Shown here piece after piece: positions 24,601 through 37,268 of a stretch of 64,000 bases of DNA (positions are counted from its first letter, which is position 1; every line of letters begins with the position of its first letter). The stretch covers positions 1,291,270-1,355,269 of the forward strand of contig VUYV01000089.1 in assembly GCA_008711295.1 (NCBI GenBank), in the 5' to 3' direction. The DNA comes from Anarhynchus alexandrinus. Lineage: Eukaryota > Chordata > Aves > Charadriiformes > Charadriidae. A program made the position numbers and the translations under genes. A model generated the notes under the pieces. The model did no database searches and was not told the origin of the DNA. It saw only the letters and a program-made list of their open reading frames with translations.

Positions 24601-26596
24601 GAGTTCAGCTATTCTACTGAAAAATGTTTTGTAAATATTTTCCATTGATGTGTTAGTGTATAGTAGCCAAAACCCAAAGCTGTCAACCTGTTCTGTTCCT
24701 CCAGCATTAAAACTAGCTTTAAAGTACTTGTGATAAGAGGCAAATTTCCTAATTTTACAACTATTTTGGAATAGTACTGATCTTATTAACAGAAAAATAA
24801 TTGGTGTTACATAAAATGCAGTCGAATTTTCCTGTATTTATTTTCATACAGAGTTATTTGGGCATTTGTCCAACACACCCAATGAAAAGCTAGTGTATAA
24901 CTCTTGTTCACACAAACAATGTATATATTATATATGGAAACTGAGCATCCATACTTTCTTTGTTTTCTGCAGCTCTCTCCTGATGATATTTTATTGTCCT
25001 ATTTTGTAATTTCATTTGAAGGGCAGTTAATAATGACTATGCCTGACAGACACTGATTATGTATTGGAGCCTTACCATCAACAATGGAAAAGCTTAGCAG
25101 AAAGTCATCATATAACCCGATATCATACATATAAAATGGATCAGCACTGAGAACCTGAAAATGAATGATCTGTTTTTATCATGTGAGAATGATTAATGTT
25201 AGCTATATGTGGTGTATTATACAGCTATATTTATATCAAATTTTAACTTCGTTTATAACGTTTATGTATATCTTCCTACTAATATGCAATTTGGAGATCT
25301 TGTATGGGTTTAGTTATAAATTTTGTTTTAAACTGCTTTCTCTTTATAATAGATAGTAGGATACTTGGGTTTTTCTAAGGTGAAGTTATTCTTTTCAAGA
25401 GCCTTCTCAAATTTCTTTCATGAAAACAAAAGATAAAAAATTGAAGAGTTGTATCATTTTGTGGTGAAAAATATACGGAGACTACAGGGAACTCTTTTTT
25501 CCCCCTTCACTTTTTCAGGTTCTTTTTTTCCCTCAGTTGCTTCTAACAGTGTACAAAAGGTGAAATAGCTTTTACCATTTATTTTAGTACCTGCAGCTAG
25601 CCCTCAGGACACATGGCACCATTACAGATCCAGTTCTTCACACCAGAATCAAACAAGTAGTGGAAGATTGCTTAACAATCATGCAACATAGAAATAAAAG
25701 TGCTTCTCCCCCCCGTTCTTCAAGATCTTGCCTGTCTTAACTATATAAGAAAAGGATAGATTTGTTATTTAAAATTAATATCGCCATTTTCCATTTTTCC
25801 ATGGGAGGAGATGTGACACCAATTAGACTATACATTTAAATTAGTCTTTAAAAAGTACAATACTGAAGCCTTTAAATGGCTGAAACAATTAGGAAATGCA
25901 AAGATAAAACTTCTTACCCTTATTTTGCCAGAAGCTGTAAAATCTTTGCAGTTAAAAGTCTATAATGATTTATACATCTGACATGTGCTGCAAAGCTGAC
26001 CAAAAAGATGAACCATAGGAGAAAAAGACAAAACTGTAATTTTTTGAGTATCTACATAATTACATGTCTTAAAAACATTCAAGTAGTTTGTTAGAAATGC
26101 ATTTTTGTTGATATTTATTAAATCAATATCACAAATATGAACTACTTTCTGAGATGAAGGAAAAAGCTAACAAATTTCAATGTCTTATAGTAATTTGAGG
26201 GTAAATTCTATTCCAATTTTTCCTTATGGCTTTCAGTTATAGCCAATACAACATGACTTTGGCAAGCATATTCTGTTGAGTTTGTAAGAAATTATTCAAT
26301 GACTAACACAACTGTACCTTTCTTTGCCGTAATGTAGATAAAGTTAACATAGGCCTTAGATCGGATGAATGCTGAATAGATTAAGTTTTATTATTTATAT
26401 CATAGTGAGGCTATTACTGAAATACAACATCTTTGTCTGATGGACATAATACAAAACACATCAACAGGGTGCTCAGACTTTCAAAGTAATTGTATATGAG
26501 TGACTTGAATTTTTAAAACCTGCCTATACTTATAAACCTTAGCTCACTCTATATTTAAAATGCACAAGAGAAGGTAATATGAGTTGACCTGATGAT
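21690..26596. other. AT-rich stretch without recognised genes
   Basis: The longest ORF is 102 aa (23352-23660, +) with no recognisable domain. It lies in otherwise ordinary AT-rich sequence, so I do not call a gene. A short GT/GA-rich patch occurs at about 22508-22565. Confidence 0.5.
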
Positions 26597-26630
26597 GATT
26601 CTATGATTCTGTGATTCTATGATTCTATGA
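26597..26630 (+). mobile_element. CR1: Isolated CR1 octamer tail
   Basis: It has four units of the CR1 tail octamer (GATTCTAT, one with A changed to G) plus two bases. Almost none of the preceding CR1 3' UTR is visible. Either this is an extreme 5' truncation or the rest has decayed. Confidence 0.75.
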
Positions 26631-26970
26631 CCTTAGCCTACAAGTATTTATACATGAAAGAAATTAATAGGTGGGTTTTTAGTCCAGCAGGTAAAGGCAA
26701 GATAATACTAGATACACCTGACAGGGACAATTCAACTACTCCTCTAGCTACCGAGGAATATGGTCTTTCCCTGTTAAATGTCAAAAGCAAGATTAGATGG
26801 CTTCCAGAAGGCTCTGTAACACAGGCTCCTGAAGGACAGCAGAAGTTCAGGGTGGGCAGGTCACACCTGTGCCACACAGGACAGCTCCGTTCTGTCCTTA
26901 AGCTCCACATAAAGTAAAAATAAAAGCTGGATGCTACAGAGAGCAAGAGAAAATGGTTTCACCCCAATAA
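26631..26970. other. Stretch without recognised genes
   Basis: A 96-aa ORF (26627-26917, +) and a 102-aa ORF (26638-26946, -) overlap on opposite strands. Neither is recognisable. AATAAA occurs near 26920. I do not call a gene. Confidence 0.4.
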
Positions 26971-27590
26971 TTTTCCCTCAAGCATGGTGTTAGTCTGTCT
27001 GTCAGCCACCTCCCCCACAGGCAGGTGAGGGTAAATGCCCACCCCTGCAAACCGTGCTAGCCAGCAGTGCCTTCCTCTCTCTGTGCCTATCCTTCCCCAC
27101 TCCTCCTCACACACTCTGCCACTCTTGGTGCTTCCCTGTGGATCACCTGTGGCAGCCTTTCCCCTTGGAGGATGGCATCCTTGAAGCACTGCAAGCTGCT
27201 ACCCCCCGCCACTGGCAAGGGATGTGGAAAGGCATATGAGAGACAACAAGGGTCCGTTATCGGTGGCAACCACTAGCAGGACCTTCACTGATGCAGGGAA
27301 GGCAGGCTGGTGCCTGCAACCAGAGCTGCAAAACAGAATGGGTAAGTGGGGACGACGGGTCGGGTATCCGGCCCCTTCCCGGGGCACCAACAGGAGAGGC
27401 AGCTACCTGGGAGCAGGTTGCCAGACAGCCTCCTGAGGACTTGGAGTGGCAGGAAGCCACGGACAAAATAGGAAAAACTGTCTCTGAGGAGCACACAGAC
27501 TCAAGGACCAACTCCTTCAAGCCTTTCGCTATGCTATCTTCTTACAGTCCTTTGAAAAAGAATAAAGGAGTGACAGAACCTTTATGCAAG
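26971..27590. other. Second GC-rich block of unknown nature
   Basis: A block clearly richer in G+C than its flanks carries many short overlapping ORFs on all frames (60 to 100 aa). None is recognisable. An AATAAAG lies at its right end (about 27559). It may be an unrecognised repeat or LTR, or a regulatory island. No TG...CA pair with a target duplication was found. Confidence 0.35.
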
Positions 27591-29710
27591 TGAGGCAGCC
27601 CTAATTCCACACCCACAATGTAAATTTAAGCTTGATTAACCCTATCTAATCTTTACCTTTTTTTTGTGGTCTGTTTTTCCATTTCATTTTACTCAGCTCT
27701 AAAAAGCTGCCTATTTCCCTTATTCTCCCATAAGATTAACAATAAAACGGACAAAAGATAAGCAATGAAAAAGAACAAATTGTGTAGTGCTGGCAAAATG
27801 TTCTCCTTAGGAAAAATTCCCACTGATTGCAAGAGACAAGAGATTTCAATTGGAGCTTTGCCTGAAGAAATAACAGGGAATTAAACCCAAATAAAATAAT
27901 CACATAATACAAGTTCTCACAAGCGGAGAAATTAAATTCTATTTCAATTCTCACGTGGACAGCAAAGTCTTTGTCCCACTGATGGGCAATAGGATTTTTG
28001 CCATTGATTTTTAATGAAGCCAAGATTTCACCTCATGGCATTTTCTCTCAGATCATATATTTATTAGTTCTTTACTATAACACATCACATAAATATCAGC
28101 TAATACTTACAGTCTAATGAGTAATCGTGTGTTCCAAGACAAGATATTAACATCCGTTGTAGGCTTGTACGTACAATGCAGTTTTTATTTCTAGAGGAAT
28201 TTTGAAGAGAAAAAAACCACCCAAATTCTAGCATTGAAATTAAAGGGAACAAATATTGACTGTCAAATCCTTTCCAGGAAAAGAAATCACTGTATATGTA
28301 TGGTCAGCTGTTGACTCTATCGTTTTCTAAGTTTTCCATTGTACTGCCTTTTGAGAGAGAATAAATATGCATCTAGTTGACAAATTAAGAGCTAAATTAA
28401 TCCAAATAGTTTAATGCAGTATGGTAGCTATCTCATGCAAGTGAAAATTATGGATCTGTAGAAACATGTCACAGTTGATGAACTGCAGTTTTAAAAGAAA
28501 GTGTCATAGACTTCAGAGTTTATTATGGTAGTTACAAGTCAGTAGTTCCTTGCTGCATTTAAGAATACTTGTCAGAAAGCTATGCTTCTGTTCAGCAACA
28601 ATGTCTTGAAGAAGGTAGCAAAACCGAACATTTTGGGGAAAATACTGCTGGACTCTCAGAGGAAAGCAATTTCTGAATAGTTTGCAGTGTATTTTGTGGT
28701 ACCACAGATGGCTGAAAAGCTGTTAGTAAGTTCTTATGCTGTAAGTAGAGAGCAGCTGCAAACTTCTAGCTACAAGCTAAGATGAAATATTTTAAGATCT
28801 GCAGATGTGTCCTGGGAAACTCAGTTTCCATAACAACAATTTTTGGTACCATGATTATGAGGCTGTCTGCACCTCTTGATTTCTGTAGTCATTCACTTGT
28901 GGTTGCCAGTGTAATACCGTTATTTTGGCCAGCACTAAATGCTTTACTTGTACTTGTACATTTGCACAGCCAGAGTATTATTGGTGATTTTAGAAGACAA
29001 AAAGCATAGTCACTAATGTACCTCAAAGCTTTGGTATAGTTATACAAGAAGGAGGATCCTGAGTTAATATTTCACCAGTTAATAAAGTTGGAACACTCCT
29101 GTGCCACCGAGGTATTATAGTAGGAAAAATAGTTATGTGCTTAGAATATCAAGCAACCAGGAACTAAATATGGAATTCAGAAAACAAAGGGGTTTCTTCT
29201 ACAGTTATTACTCAAACCAAGCCTAAGAACTCAGCTATTGGAGGAACAGACTTGAAATACAGAACTGAGATATATAAGATAATACAAAATTCTATATTGT
29301 TCTGAGCACAAAGGAAAAAGCAACCCAGACTCAAAGCTTTCTCTTAGCAAGACAGATACCAGGCGCTGCCTGTGAGCGGTTTCCTTTTGAATGCCAACTC
29401 CAGCAGGCACAGACCTTGTAATGTTTTAAGTAGAAAAATTAAAGAAATCATAGCTGCTTTTTTATAGCCATACATGACCCCATATGAGAGTATAATACCG
29501 GTATCTCTACTAGAACACAGTGATTCCTTTGCACTGTTTCCCAGGACAAAGTATGCAACTTCCTTCCCAAAGTGCAACTGTTAACTGATTATGTTATTTC
29601 AATTTGGAGGATTTAACCTAGTCTGGCTGCTTTCTTTGCCAGGCTTGCTGTTAAATGTGTTCTGGTGCAGCTACCTGACTAAATCTCCAACTGGTTTCTC
29701 CAACACCTGT

Positions 29711-29774
29711 TGATTTTTTTGGTGGTGTGTTGGGTTTTTTGGTGTTTTTTTTTTGTTGTTGTTTTGTTTTTTTA
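29711..29774. repeat. G/T-rich low-complexity tract
   Basis: T runs alternate with GG and GTTG units over about 64 bases. It is similar in style to 49443-49523 and resembles the reverse complement of the A/C-rich tracts elsewhere. Confidence 0.85.
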
Positions 29775-32700
29775 ATGGACTTCATGTATTACTCCTTTTT
29801 TTCTTCCCTATTTTCTCCTTGTTGATCCATCTTCTGCTTTTACCTTTCTCTTCCAGTATCAGGTAATTTTACATATATTTATTTCTCTGCTATTATTTCT
29901 TTTTCATTTTCACCTTTAGTCATTAATGAGTTTGCCATCTTGTCTTCTTATATATCACTCTCTTTTTCTAGTTCCTTATATTGTTAATGTCTCTTTCCCT
30001 TACCAGGATAAATAAATAAATAAACAGCAAAATTTTTGGCAAGGTAGGTACTTGAGACTACATCAGGAGAATATTATTTGGGACTTACTTCCTGCATTAA
30101 GTCTGTGTGTCTGTGACTGAGCTGAAAGAGGGAACTGACCCTTGACAGCGAAAATGGGAGAACTACTTGGCCAGAGCTCACATTTAAATAACCTCAGTTT
30201 CGCGGTGAAGGAAATACCGTCAGTTTGCATTTGAATTTCTTGACAATCCTATTTGTTAGTCTCAAAGACTGCTTCTTAAAAAAAAAGGAGCTCGCTGTGG
30301 TTTCCCCACCTATGCAATATTAGATGAACTTCAGACTAGAAAAGCATAGTTATCTGAGTGTAATGTTTGTATACTCTATAAAATTGCTAGCAAGCTAAAT
30401 GTATTTGTGGGAAAGACTTATTAAAATCAACAAATTTTGAAAGAAAACAAGAACTGGATTTTAATAGAAAATGGCCTTCAGGAATGTTAGTCACATCATT
30501 TAGTTCACTGTCGGGGGCCAATAGGTGCTAACATAGTGTATTTGATGCAAGATTTAAAAATGGAGCATAACAAAACTGAACAGAGAAAATGTAATTTTGC
30601 CAGCCTTGAACTGAGCGTAATGGAAAAGATATGGATGCAATGGAACAGGGAGCAGTGATGGGCATGAGATGAAGGTTAACTTTCTGCCATTTTTCTTTTT
30701 CCAGCATTCTGCTACTCAAATGCAAATATTTTGCTTCTGCTTTGAGCCCACATTGAAGAGAAAATATGAACATCAGTAAACAGTTGGGAAATTCAAATCA
30801 ATGTAAACAGAAGCAGGTCATGTAGTATTTCACATGGGAGACCATCTCACACCAAGATCTCTCTTGTACAATGTTGGTGTCCTCAAGAACACTGTTTCCA
30901 CACGAGAGTATATCTGGGAACTGAACACACCTGAATTTCTCCACGACTAAAGGAAAAAGCTATTTAGCATCTCCAGTGATACTGAATACAATAGAACCAA
31001 TGACAAGTATATTTTATGATTTAGGCAGCTACGTAAAAGGTAGATTTAGGGCAAAATACCTAGATTTGGGCAAAATTAATATTCTTGCCTGATTTCAACT
31101 AATCATCCAGAGGTAAAAGCGCGGTGCATCCCCTTGTCAATACTTTGGGCCAAACAGTTCCCATTAAGTTTAACAGTTAACAAACAAAAATTAATCTTAT
31201 AATTATTTTCTCAATTATTCGAAATAATTTTAAGGAACTATTAATACATTAGATACCTTCTTATTTCTGATCCATATAATTGATTATAGTATGGTAGGAT
31301 ATTACAAATTTAAAAAAAATACCTTTCAGAAATAAAACCTGCAGAAAGTGCAAACTCTCTTCAACAGTGGCTAGCATATAAAGAGAGCTGTTTTCAGAAG
31401 TCCTAGCTAGCAGTTTGCAAATGTGCAATTAAAATTCTGGCTCTTCTCTAATTATGGAACACTTAAGTTAAATGGTCTTAATAGACATATAATGATGGCT
31501 TTATAAACCTACAGTTACTTATAATCTAAAGTAATTTCTACTTCACTTTAAAAAGCATCCATTAAATCCCTATTATGATCTTTATGGAATTTAGCAAGAC
31601 ATTTAATGAATGCTTTATAAAACTAAACAGCAATTATTACCAAAGACAAGTGTTAACCATATAGATTAACATGCTATTAATGTGAATTAGCTTTTTCAGA
31701 TTAAATAGTGAAACTAATACTCAAAGTCTATTGGGATAAATGTAGATTAAAATGTTATACATGTTTTTAATGGAAACTTTGGGAATGCCTAAAAGGAGAA
31801 AAAGGTGCTTAATGCAATTTTTCATTAAAGTATGTATTTATTGAAATTCTGATAAAGCTGCAGACAACTTAGAAAGCTAACTCTATAATAAAAATCATTA
31901 TTTTTCCAAAAGTAATTCTGTCACATTTATGAACTGTGGTCCTCAACTCTATGAATCTTCTGGATGTTTCTATATAATTATAAAATTCTGGGTTACTGAG
32001 ATTTCATTGCATTATATTATAATTTGTAATGTTTTCAAGATTATGTAACTATTTTAAAGTTAGTGTAAATGTCCTGGTAAAAGGCACTTATGCCACTTCA
32101 TCTGAATCATTTTTAACTATGTCAATAACTAAAGATTACAGAAATGAAAAAGCAGAATGTAGCATCCGGAATACTGTCTTGACGGTTTCAGTCCTGTGTC
32201 ATGTGTGTAGTCATTCCCTCCCTCCCCCCAAAAAATCACCTTTAAATAGCTATGTTTCCTTTTAAAAATGTCTGGGAAGAATTAGGCTATTTTTTTCCAG
32301 ATATACCTAGAACCAGGACGTTTTAATTTAAAACATGTCAGTAAAATTTGAACTGCTGGAAATTCTTGAGCAAGAAATATTCCCTTGGAAACCACATTTT
32401 CCAGTGAAATAAACCAAGAATAATATCAGCGTATCTAGTACATCATACATGGAACACATGTTGAAACAGAATATTTTTATAACAATTTTGCTTAGGTCAT
32501 TTCATAATAATGTATGTATCATAGAGAAATTAAATTTGATTATTTTGTTGTTTGCATAATATTATAGATAAGTTGTCTTCTTTCTAAAAGTTCTGAAAAT
32601 GCAACTACCTTCATGTATAGCAGATTTGAAAGTGTTTAAATTTGCCACGGGAGGGAAATTTTATTTAACAAGTCCTACTGGTACCACTCTGATTTATTTT

Positions 32701-33270
32701 AACTAATACAGCATGAGAAAAGCCTGAAGCCACATAATCCTTGCTTATTATCACCAAACACACCAGGTTACCTTCTACTTTAGTAAAAAAACCAACCTTC
32801 TAAAACTCCAAATTCTATTTCAGCCTTTATCTTATGTTTCAGAGAAAGTCTTTTCTATACCCATTCTGATTTGTGAACATTTGATTTATAACAAAGAAAG
32901 AAAGAGCCGATACTGTGTAACTTTTAAGAAGTTTGGACCTACATGTTTTAAAATAATATGGCCAAAACCCAGGGATGGATGATATTGTCTCACCTATTGT
33001 CAGATCAAAGACCATGGATCAAGTTTTATGTTTATTTATGTCATACTCAGTTATGACAGGACTGGTTCTGAAAGTTTTGAGGATTTGAAAGTTTTGCTGC
33101 CATCTATTTTGGAGAAACTGCAAAAAGCAAGATGAAAACCAAATTATATGGAGAATAAAGAGTATTAGTGTATTTGAGGGGAGAAAATGGATACGGATAA
33201 ACTGGGAGTGACAGATGAATGGTAATGAACATTTAAGATAAATACCTTCCATAGGATACAATTTTCACCT

Positions 33271-33300
33271 GTTGAGCTTCTACCCGTTGAGCTTCTACCC
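33271..33300. repeat. 15-bp perfect tandem duplication
   Basis: The unit gttgagcttctaccc is present twice, back to back, identical. Confidence 0.95.
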
Positions 33301-35679
33301 TAAGAGAGATTCTAACCATGATTTTTCATAGAAAAAAGTGACAGTCCTAGCACTAAAACACTGCATCGTGCTACAAACAATGATTCCAATTAAACTATAT
33401 ACCATTCAATAGCATACATAGCATCATTAATTAAACAAATTAAGTTAGAGAAAAATCAATTTCTGTTAAGAGAATATTTTTATAAGGAAAGAAGACCAGA
33501 TCGTGTCCTTAAAACACAATCAGATTTTTCCTTGGTTACAAGTACATAATTTTTTTTTCAGCTTTTTTTTTTTTTAATTCACCATTAAGGAAGGAATAAA
33601 TTTTTCCTTTAGGAGGTAAAAACATCAATGACCTCAAACCAATTGACAAAGGATATTTTGTGAACCTTCAAATGCCAGTAAATTAGTTTAGACCTAACTT
33701 ACACAGAGCTGCATTCTATCTGACTGCTCTGTTCCATCTAGTAACTTGATTGCTGTAATATTTTTTTTAGCTAGCAAAATCTAAATTGCTGTGGGGAACT
33801 ATACAAGAAGATGCCATTGCACACTTAAGGATAGCACAAACAACAAAGCACTTAATTGCGAGGATGCCCAGAATTCCTAATAAAATTGCGCCAAGGCAGA
33901 GTAATTAAGAGATTTTGGTCTATAAGAAATGTAGATGACCAGGCATCCAGGACTGTCTATCAATGTTCCCTTAATATAGTTGACAGTCCTGGTATCTTGA
34001 AGGAAGTCTTCAGGGCAGTGTTTTATCACTTACTTTTATTTGGAGCATTAGATTTTCCCTTCCTCCACATATTCTCAGTGTTGGTAGGAGGAAGGCAGGC
34101 AAAGACTGACCCAGTTCTGACCTATCTTCTGGGTCCCATGACATCCTTGGACCCCTTGACTAAAATGTCACTCTAACATTGACTCTTGAGTGAAAATTAT
34201 TTTTTTTTTTGCTTGATTTGGAGTATTTTTTAATCTTGTTCTAGGAAGACGTGTACTATGGCTCCTGGCTAACAATTTCTCTGACAAGGAGATTACATTT
34301 GGACATTCAAAGAATCTCTCCAATTTCATCTACTTGGCACTAATGAAAAAAGTGTTTGTAGCGTCCTCTTGCATGCTTTTCTTAATGAGGTAATTAGACA
34401 GACATTATTACTGCAGGGCGATTGTACTTGCTTTCTAGATATATAAATAAACGTGCATAGAGAGGGGCCTTTTGTTAGATAAGTGGTTTTTCTCATCTGC
34501 ACTATGTATATGTATTATGGAATGCTGAAACAGACCAGCAGCAATGTCTAAGCAAAAAAACCAATGCACATCCTATTTTGTGATGAAGTATATCCAACAA
34601 ACCCAGTAATAAGATGTATTATATTTGGACGAGGAGGAAAAAATCAACACTTCCACTTAGCAGACTGGGAAAAACTTAGAATCACCAGTTAGGTCTTAAA
34701 AATTGTCCACTAATGAAAAATAAACCTGCATGTTACCTTTAAGCAAAATTGAATAGTCCCTCCAGCAATTATAAACTGAATAATTATTGCACATTTACAA
34801 ACCAGCATTTCTGAAACTACTGGCCATGCTTTTTATGCATTTTGATTATCAAAATCTCCCGATTGAGCTTCATTTAATTTCATTTTGTATGTATGGCGTT
34901 TTGATTTTAGCAGTGTCATTTCAGTACTAATGGCTCTATATTACAATATTTCCCTGTAAAAACTAGATTTCACTGTAATCTGTTGTATGCTAAGAATGGC
35001 TACTGTATTATTGATCTGAAATAAACTCTGACTATAGCTAACAAATTTTTTTTGTGATCACTAAAAATTAGGGAATCATTATTCATTTATTAAGAAAAAA
35101 TTAGTTTTACATAATAATTACGTCTTGATGCTAATGTTTTTCAAGACTTCTTTATAAAGCAATTTTACCATGTAATGAAATATAATGAAATGTAAAAGTG
35201 TGACCAATATTATTACTGAGTTATATGCTAAGTCCAATCTGATTCATAAAATTTACATAGCTGGGGTTCATATGTTTTTAGCTGCAGTGAGAACCTGGTT
35301 TGGCTAAAATTTTGTTGAATACAATATTTTTTTTTAAAGGAATTCATAAAATATCATGCATTTTTAACATAAACATCAACCAGTTAGTGAAATGAAATGG
35401 GGTCGAGTGCACCCTCAGCAAGTTTGCTGATGATACCAAGCTGTTTGGCGAGGTAGACACACTGGAGGGGAAGGAATCCATCTAGAGGGACCTGGACAGG
35501 CTGGAGAGGTGGGCCCAAGCCAACATCATGCAGTTCAACAAGGCCAAGTGCAAGGTCTTACATCTGGGTCGGGGCAATCCCAAGCACAATTACAGGCTGG
35601 GCGGGGAATGGCTGGAGAGCAGTACTGAGGAGAAAGACCTGGGTGTGCTGATTGATGAGAAGCTCAACATGAGCCAGCG

Positions 35680-35923
35680 ATATTGAGGTCCCTCAGGTGG
35701 GACCACCTGAGGAACCTGAAGGTGCACAAGTGCATGGGACCTGATGAGATACATCCGCGGGTCCTGAGGGAACTGGCAGATGAAGTCGCTAAGCCACTAG
35801 CCATCATATTTAAGAAGTCGTGGCAGTCTGGCGAGGTTCCTGATGACTGGAAAAGGGGAAACATAACCCCCATTTTCAAAAAGGGAAATAAGGAAGACCC
35901 GGGGAACTACAGGCCAGTCAGTC
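35680..35923 (+). pseudogene. CR1 ORF2 fragment, N-terminal part of reverse transcriptase
   Basis: It is translatable without a stop up to the N. It shows the conserved opening motifs of non-LTR RTs: GPDEI near the start, PLAIIF, and PGNYRPVS just before the N. The catalytic FADD motif that should follow downstream is missing here; it lies upstream in piece A. The fragment cannot encode a working enzyme. Confidence 0.85.
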
Positions 35924-35924
35924 N
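35924..35924. other. Single ambiguous base (N), probable assembly join
   Basis: This is the only N in the window. It sits exactly where RT N-terminal sequence jumps to the ORF2 3' end, skipping most of the RT. This suggests a collapsed or patched gap rather than one unreadable base. Confidence 0.7.
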
Positions 35925-37230
35925 TGGAACAGGTTGCCCAGAGAGGTTGTTGAGGCCCCATCCCTGGAGGTGTTCAAGGCCAGGCTGGACGTGGCCTTGG
36001 GCAGCCTGGTCTAGTGGGAGGTGTCCCTGCCTATGGCAGGGGGGTTGGAACTCGATGATCTTCAAGGTCCTTTCCAACCTAAACCATTCTATGATTCTAT
36101 GATTCTATGAAATATTTAGAACTGTTATTGGTGGTGGGTCTTTTTTTCTTAATTTTTGCAGCAAGATCATTTTTGCTTAAACCTGTGAAGGAACTTATCA
36201 ACACATAAAATTCAGAATCAAGCAGCTGATCTAAAGACAGAAAAGCATAGAGACAAAAAAAAAGTGAGAGCATGAGCACACTACTTATGCAAAAGTCCAA
36301 TAGGTGGTAAATATACTCTGTGATTTCAGTATTTTAAAATGGTGCGTATTAGCAAAACATGGGGATACTTCATATCATAGAATGCTGAACTTTTATTTAT
36401 TAATTTTATTAACTTAAATATCATTATTTCACTATTTTCTTTTTATTTCAGTGTGTTTGACTAAAAATATTTCACTCGTTTGGGTACCTAACTATCTATG
36501 CTTCAAGTAAGAATGTAAATTTTTTAATATTGGGAAAGAAGAAACTATTTTAAATACCTTTTAAAAAATAATATTTTAAAAACCCTTTCCTACTAGACAG
36601 GGGGTTTTGCCCCCTTTAAGAGTCACGCTTATATGAAATACCAAGAAAAAAAAAGTGAAACCTGGTGAGTTTGAACAGAACGATGTCTTAGTTCAGTTTG
36701 GATCATGACACATTTGAATCTACCTGGTGGCTTATTGTGCAAAAGATGATCTATGCAGAACTATAGAGTAATTTCCTTGCTAAATGTGAGGGAGATACAT
36801 GATGAATTTGCAGAAGTCAATCCTTAATTAAGAGCTTCTGACATCTTATGCATGGAATTAAAACTGTTTCTAGAAAATTAAAGCACAAAAAATACAGGAC
36901 TGCTTGTGCATCCCTTGCACTTCTCAGTAAAATACCCACAGTTGTCTGTTAACCTTAAGTTTACTCCAAAAGAAACATTTAAGATGCAACTATTGCAATA
37001 TAATACAATAATCTTTTATACACTCTCTATCTTAATCAATAATGAACGCACCTGGGAACAGCTTTTATCAAGCACATAAGAGACAAGGAAGAGATGCAAA
37101 AGAACAAAAAGTTGAATTAGGAAATTATTCACTCTACACACAGACAGAACTGTTGCTGGTTTAATTTTGATTACTACTGTACATATTATGGCCATTTCCA
37201 AAACAGAACTCCTGAGGGAGGGGACAATCC

Positions 37231-37268
37231 TCCCTACGGTCCCCCCTCCTCCCCCCTCCCGCCCCCTT
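37231..37268 (-). repeat. C-rich tract, potential G-quadruplex on the minus strand
   Basis: Successive C runs (ccc, c6, cc, c6, ccc, c5) are separated by one to a few bases. The minus strand thus has at least four G-tracts of three or more with short loops. Confidence 0.75.

Larger units (their letters stand above)
27591..35397. other. Long AT-rich stretch without recognised genes
   Basis: ORFs are short and unrecognisable. It contains the G/T-rich tract at 29711-29774 and the 15-bp tandem repeat at 33271-33300. Parts such as 31480-31720 and 34780-35020 are AT-rich but not low-complexity, and could be conserved non-coding sequence. That cannot be tested here. Confidence 0.5.
35398..36110 (+). 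mobile_element. CR1: CR1 LINE pieces in scrambled order around an N
   Basis: Three CR1 pieces lie in the same orientation but not in CR1 order. Piece A (35398-35679) matches 52433-52714, the FADD motif region onward. Piece B (35680-35923) comes from upstream in ORF2, the start of the RT domain. Piece C (35925-36110) matches 53171-53353, the ORF2 end, 3' UTR and octamer tail. Expected order is B, A, C. Piece A also carries an in-frame TAG (35483-35485) where the intact copies have CAG. Explanations are two separate insertions, a rearranged insertion, or a mis-assembly at the N. Confidence 0.88.

Noticed and set aside
36361..36390. 'catagaat' near 36376 as another CR1 tail
   Set aside because: A single short match without adjoining CR1 sequence or a second octamer.
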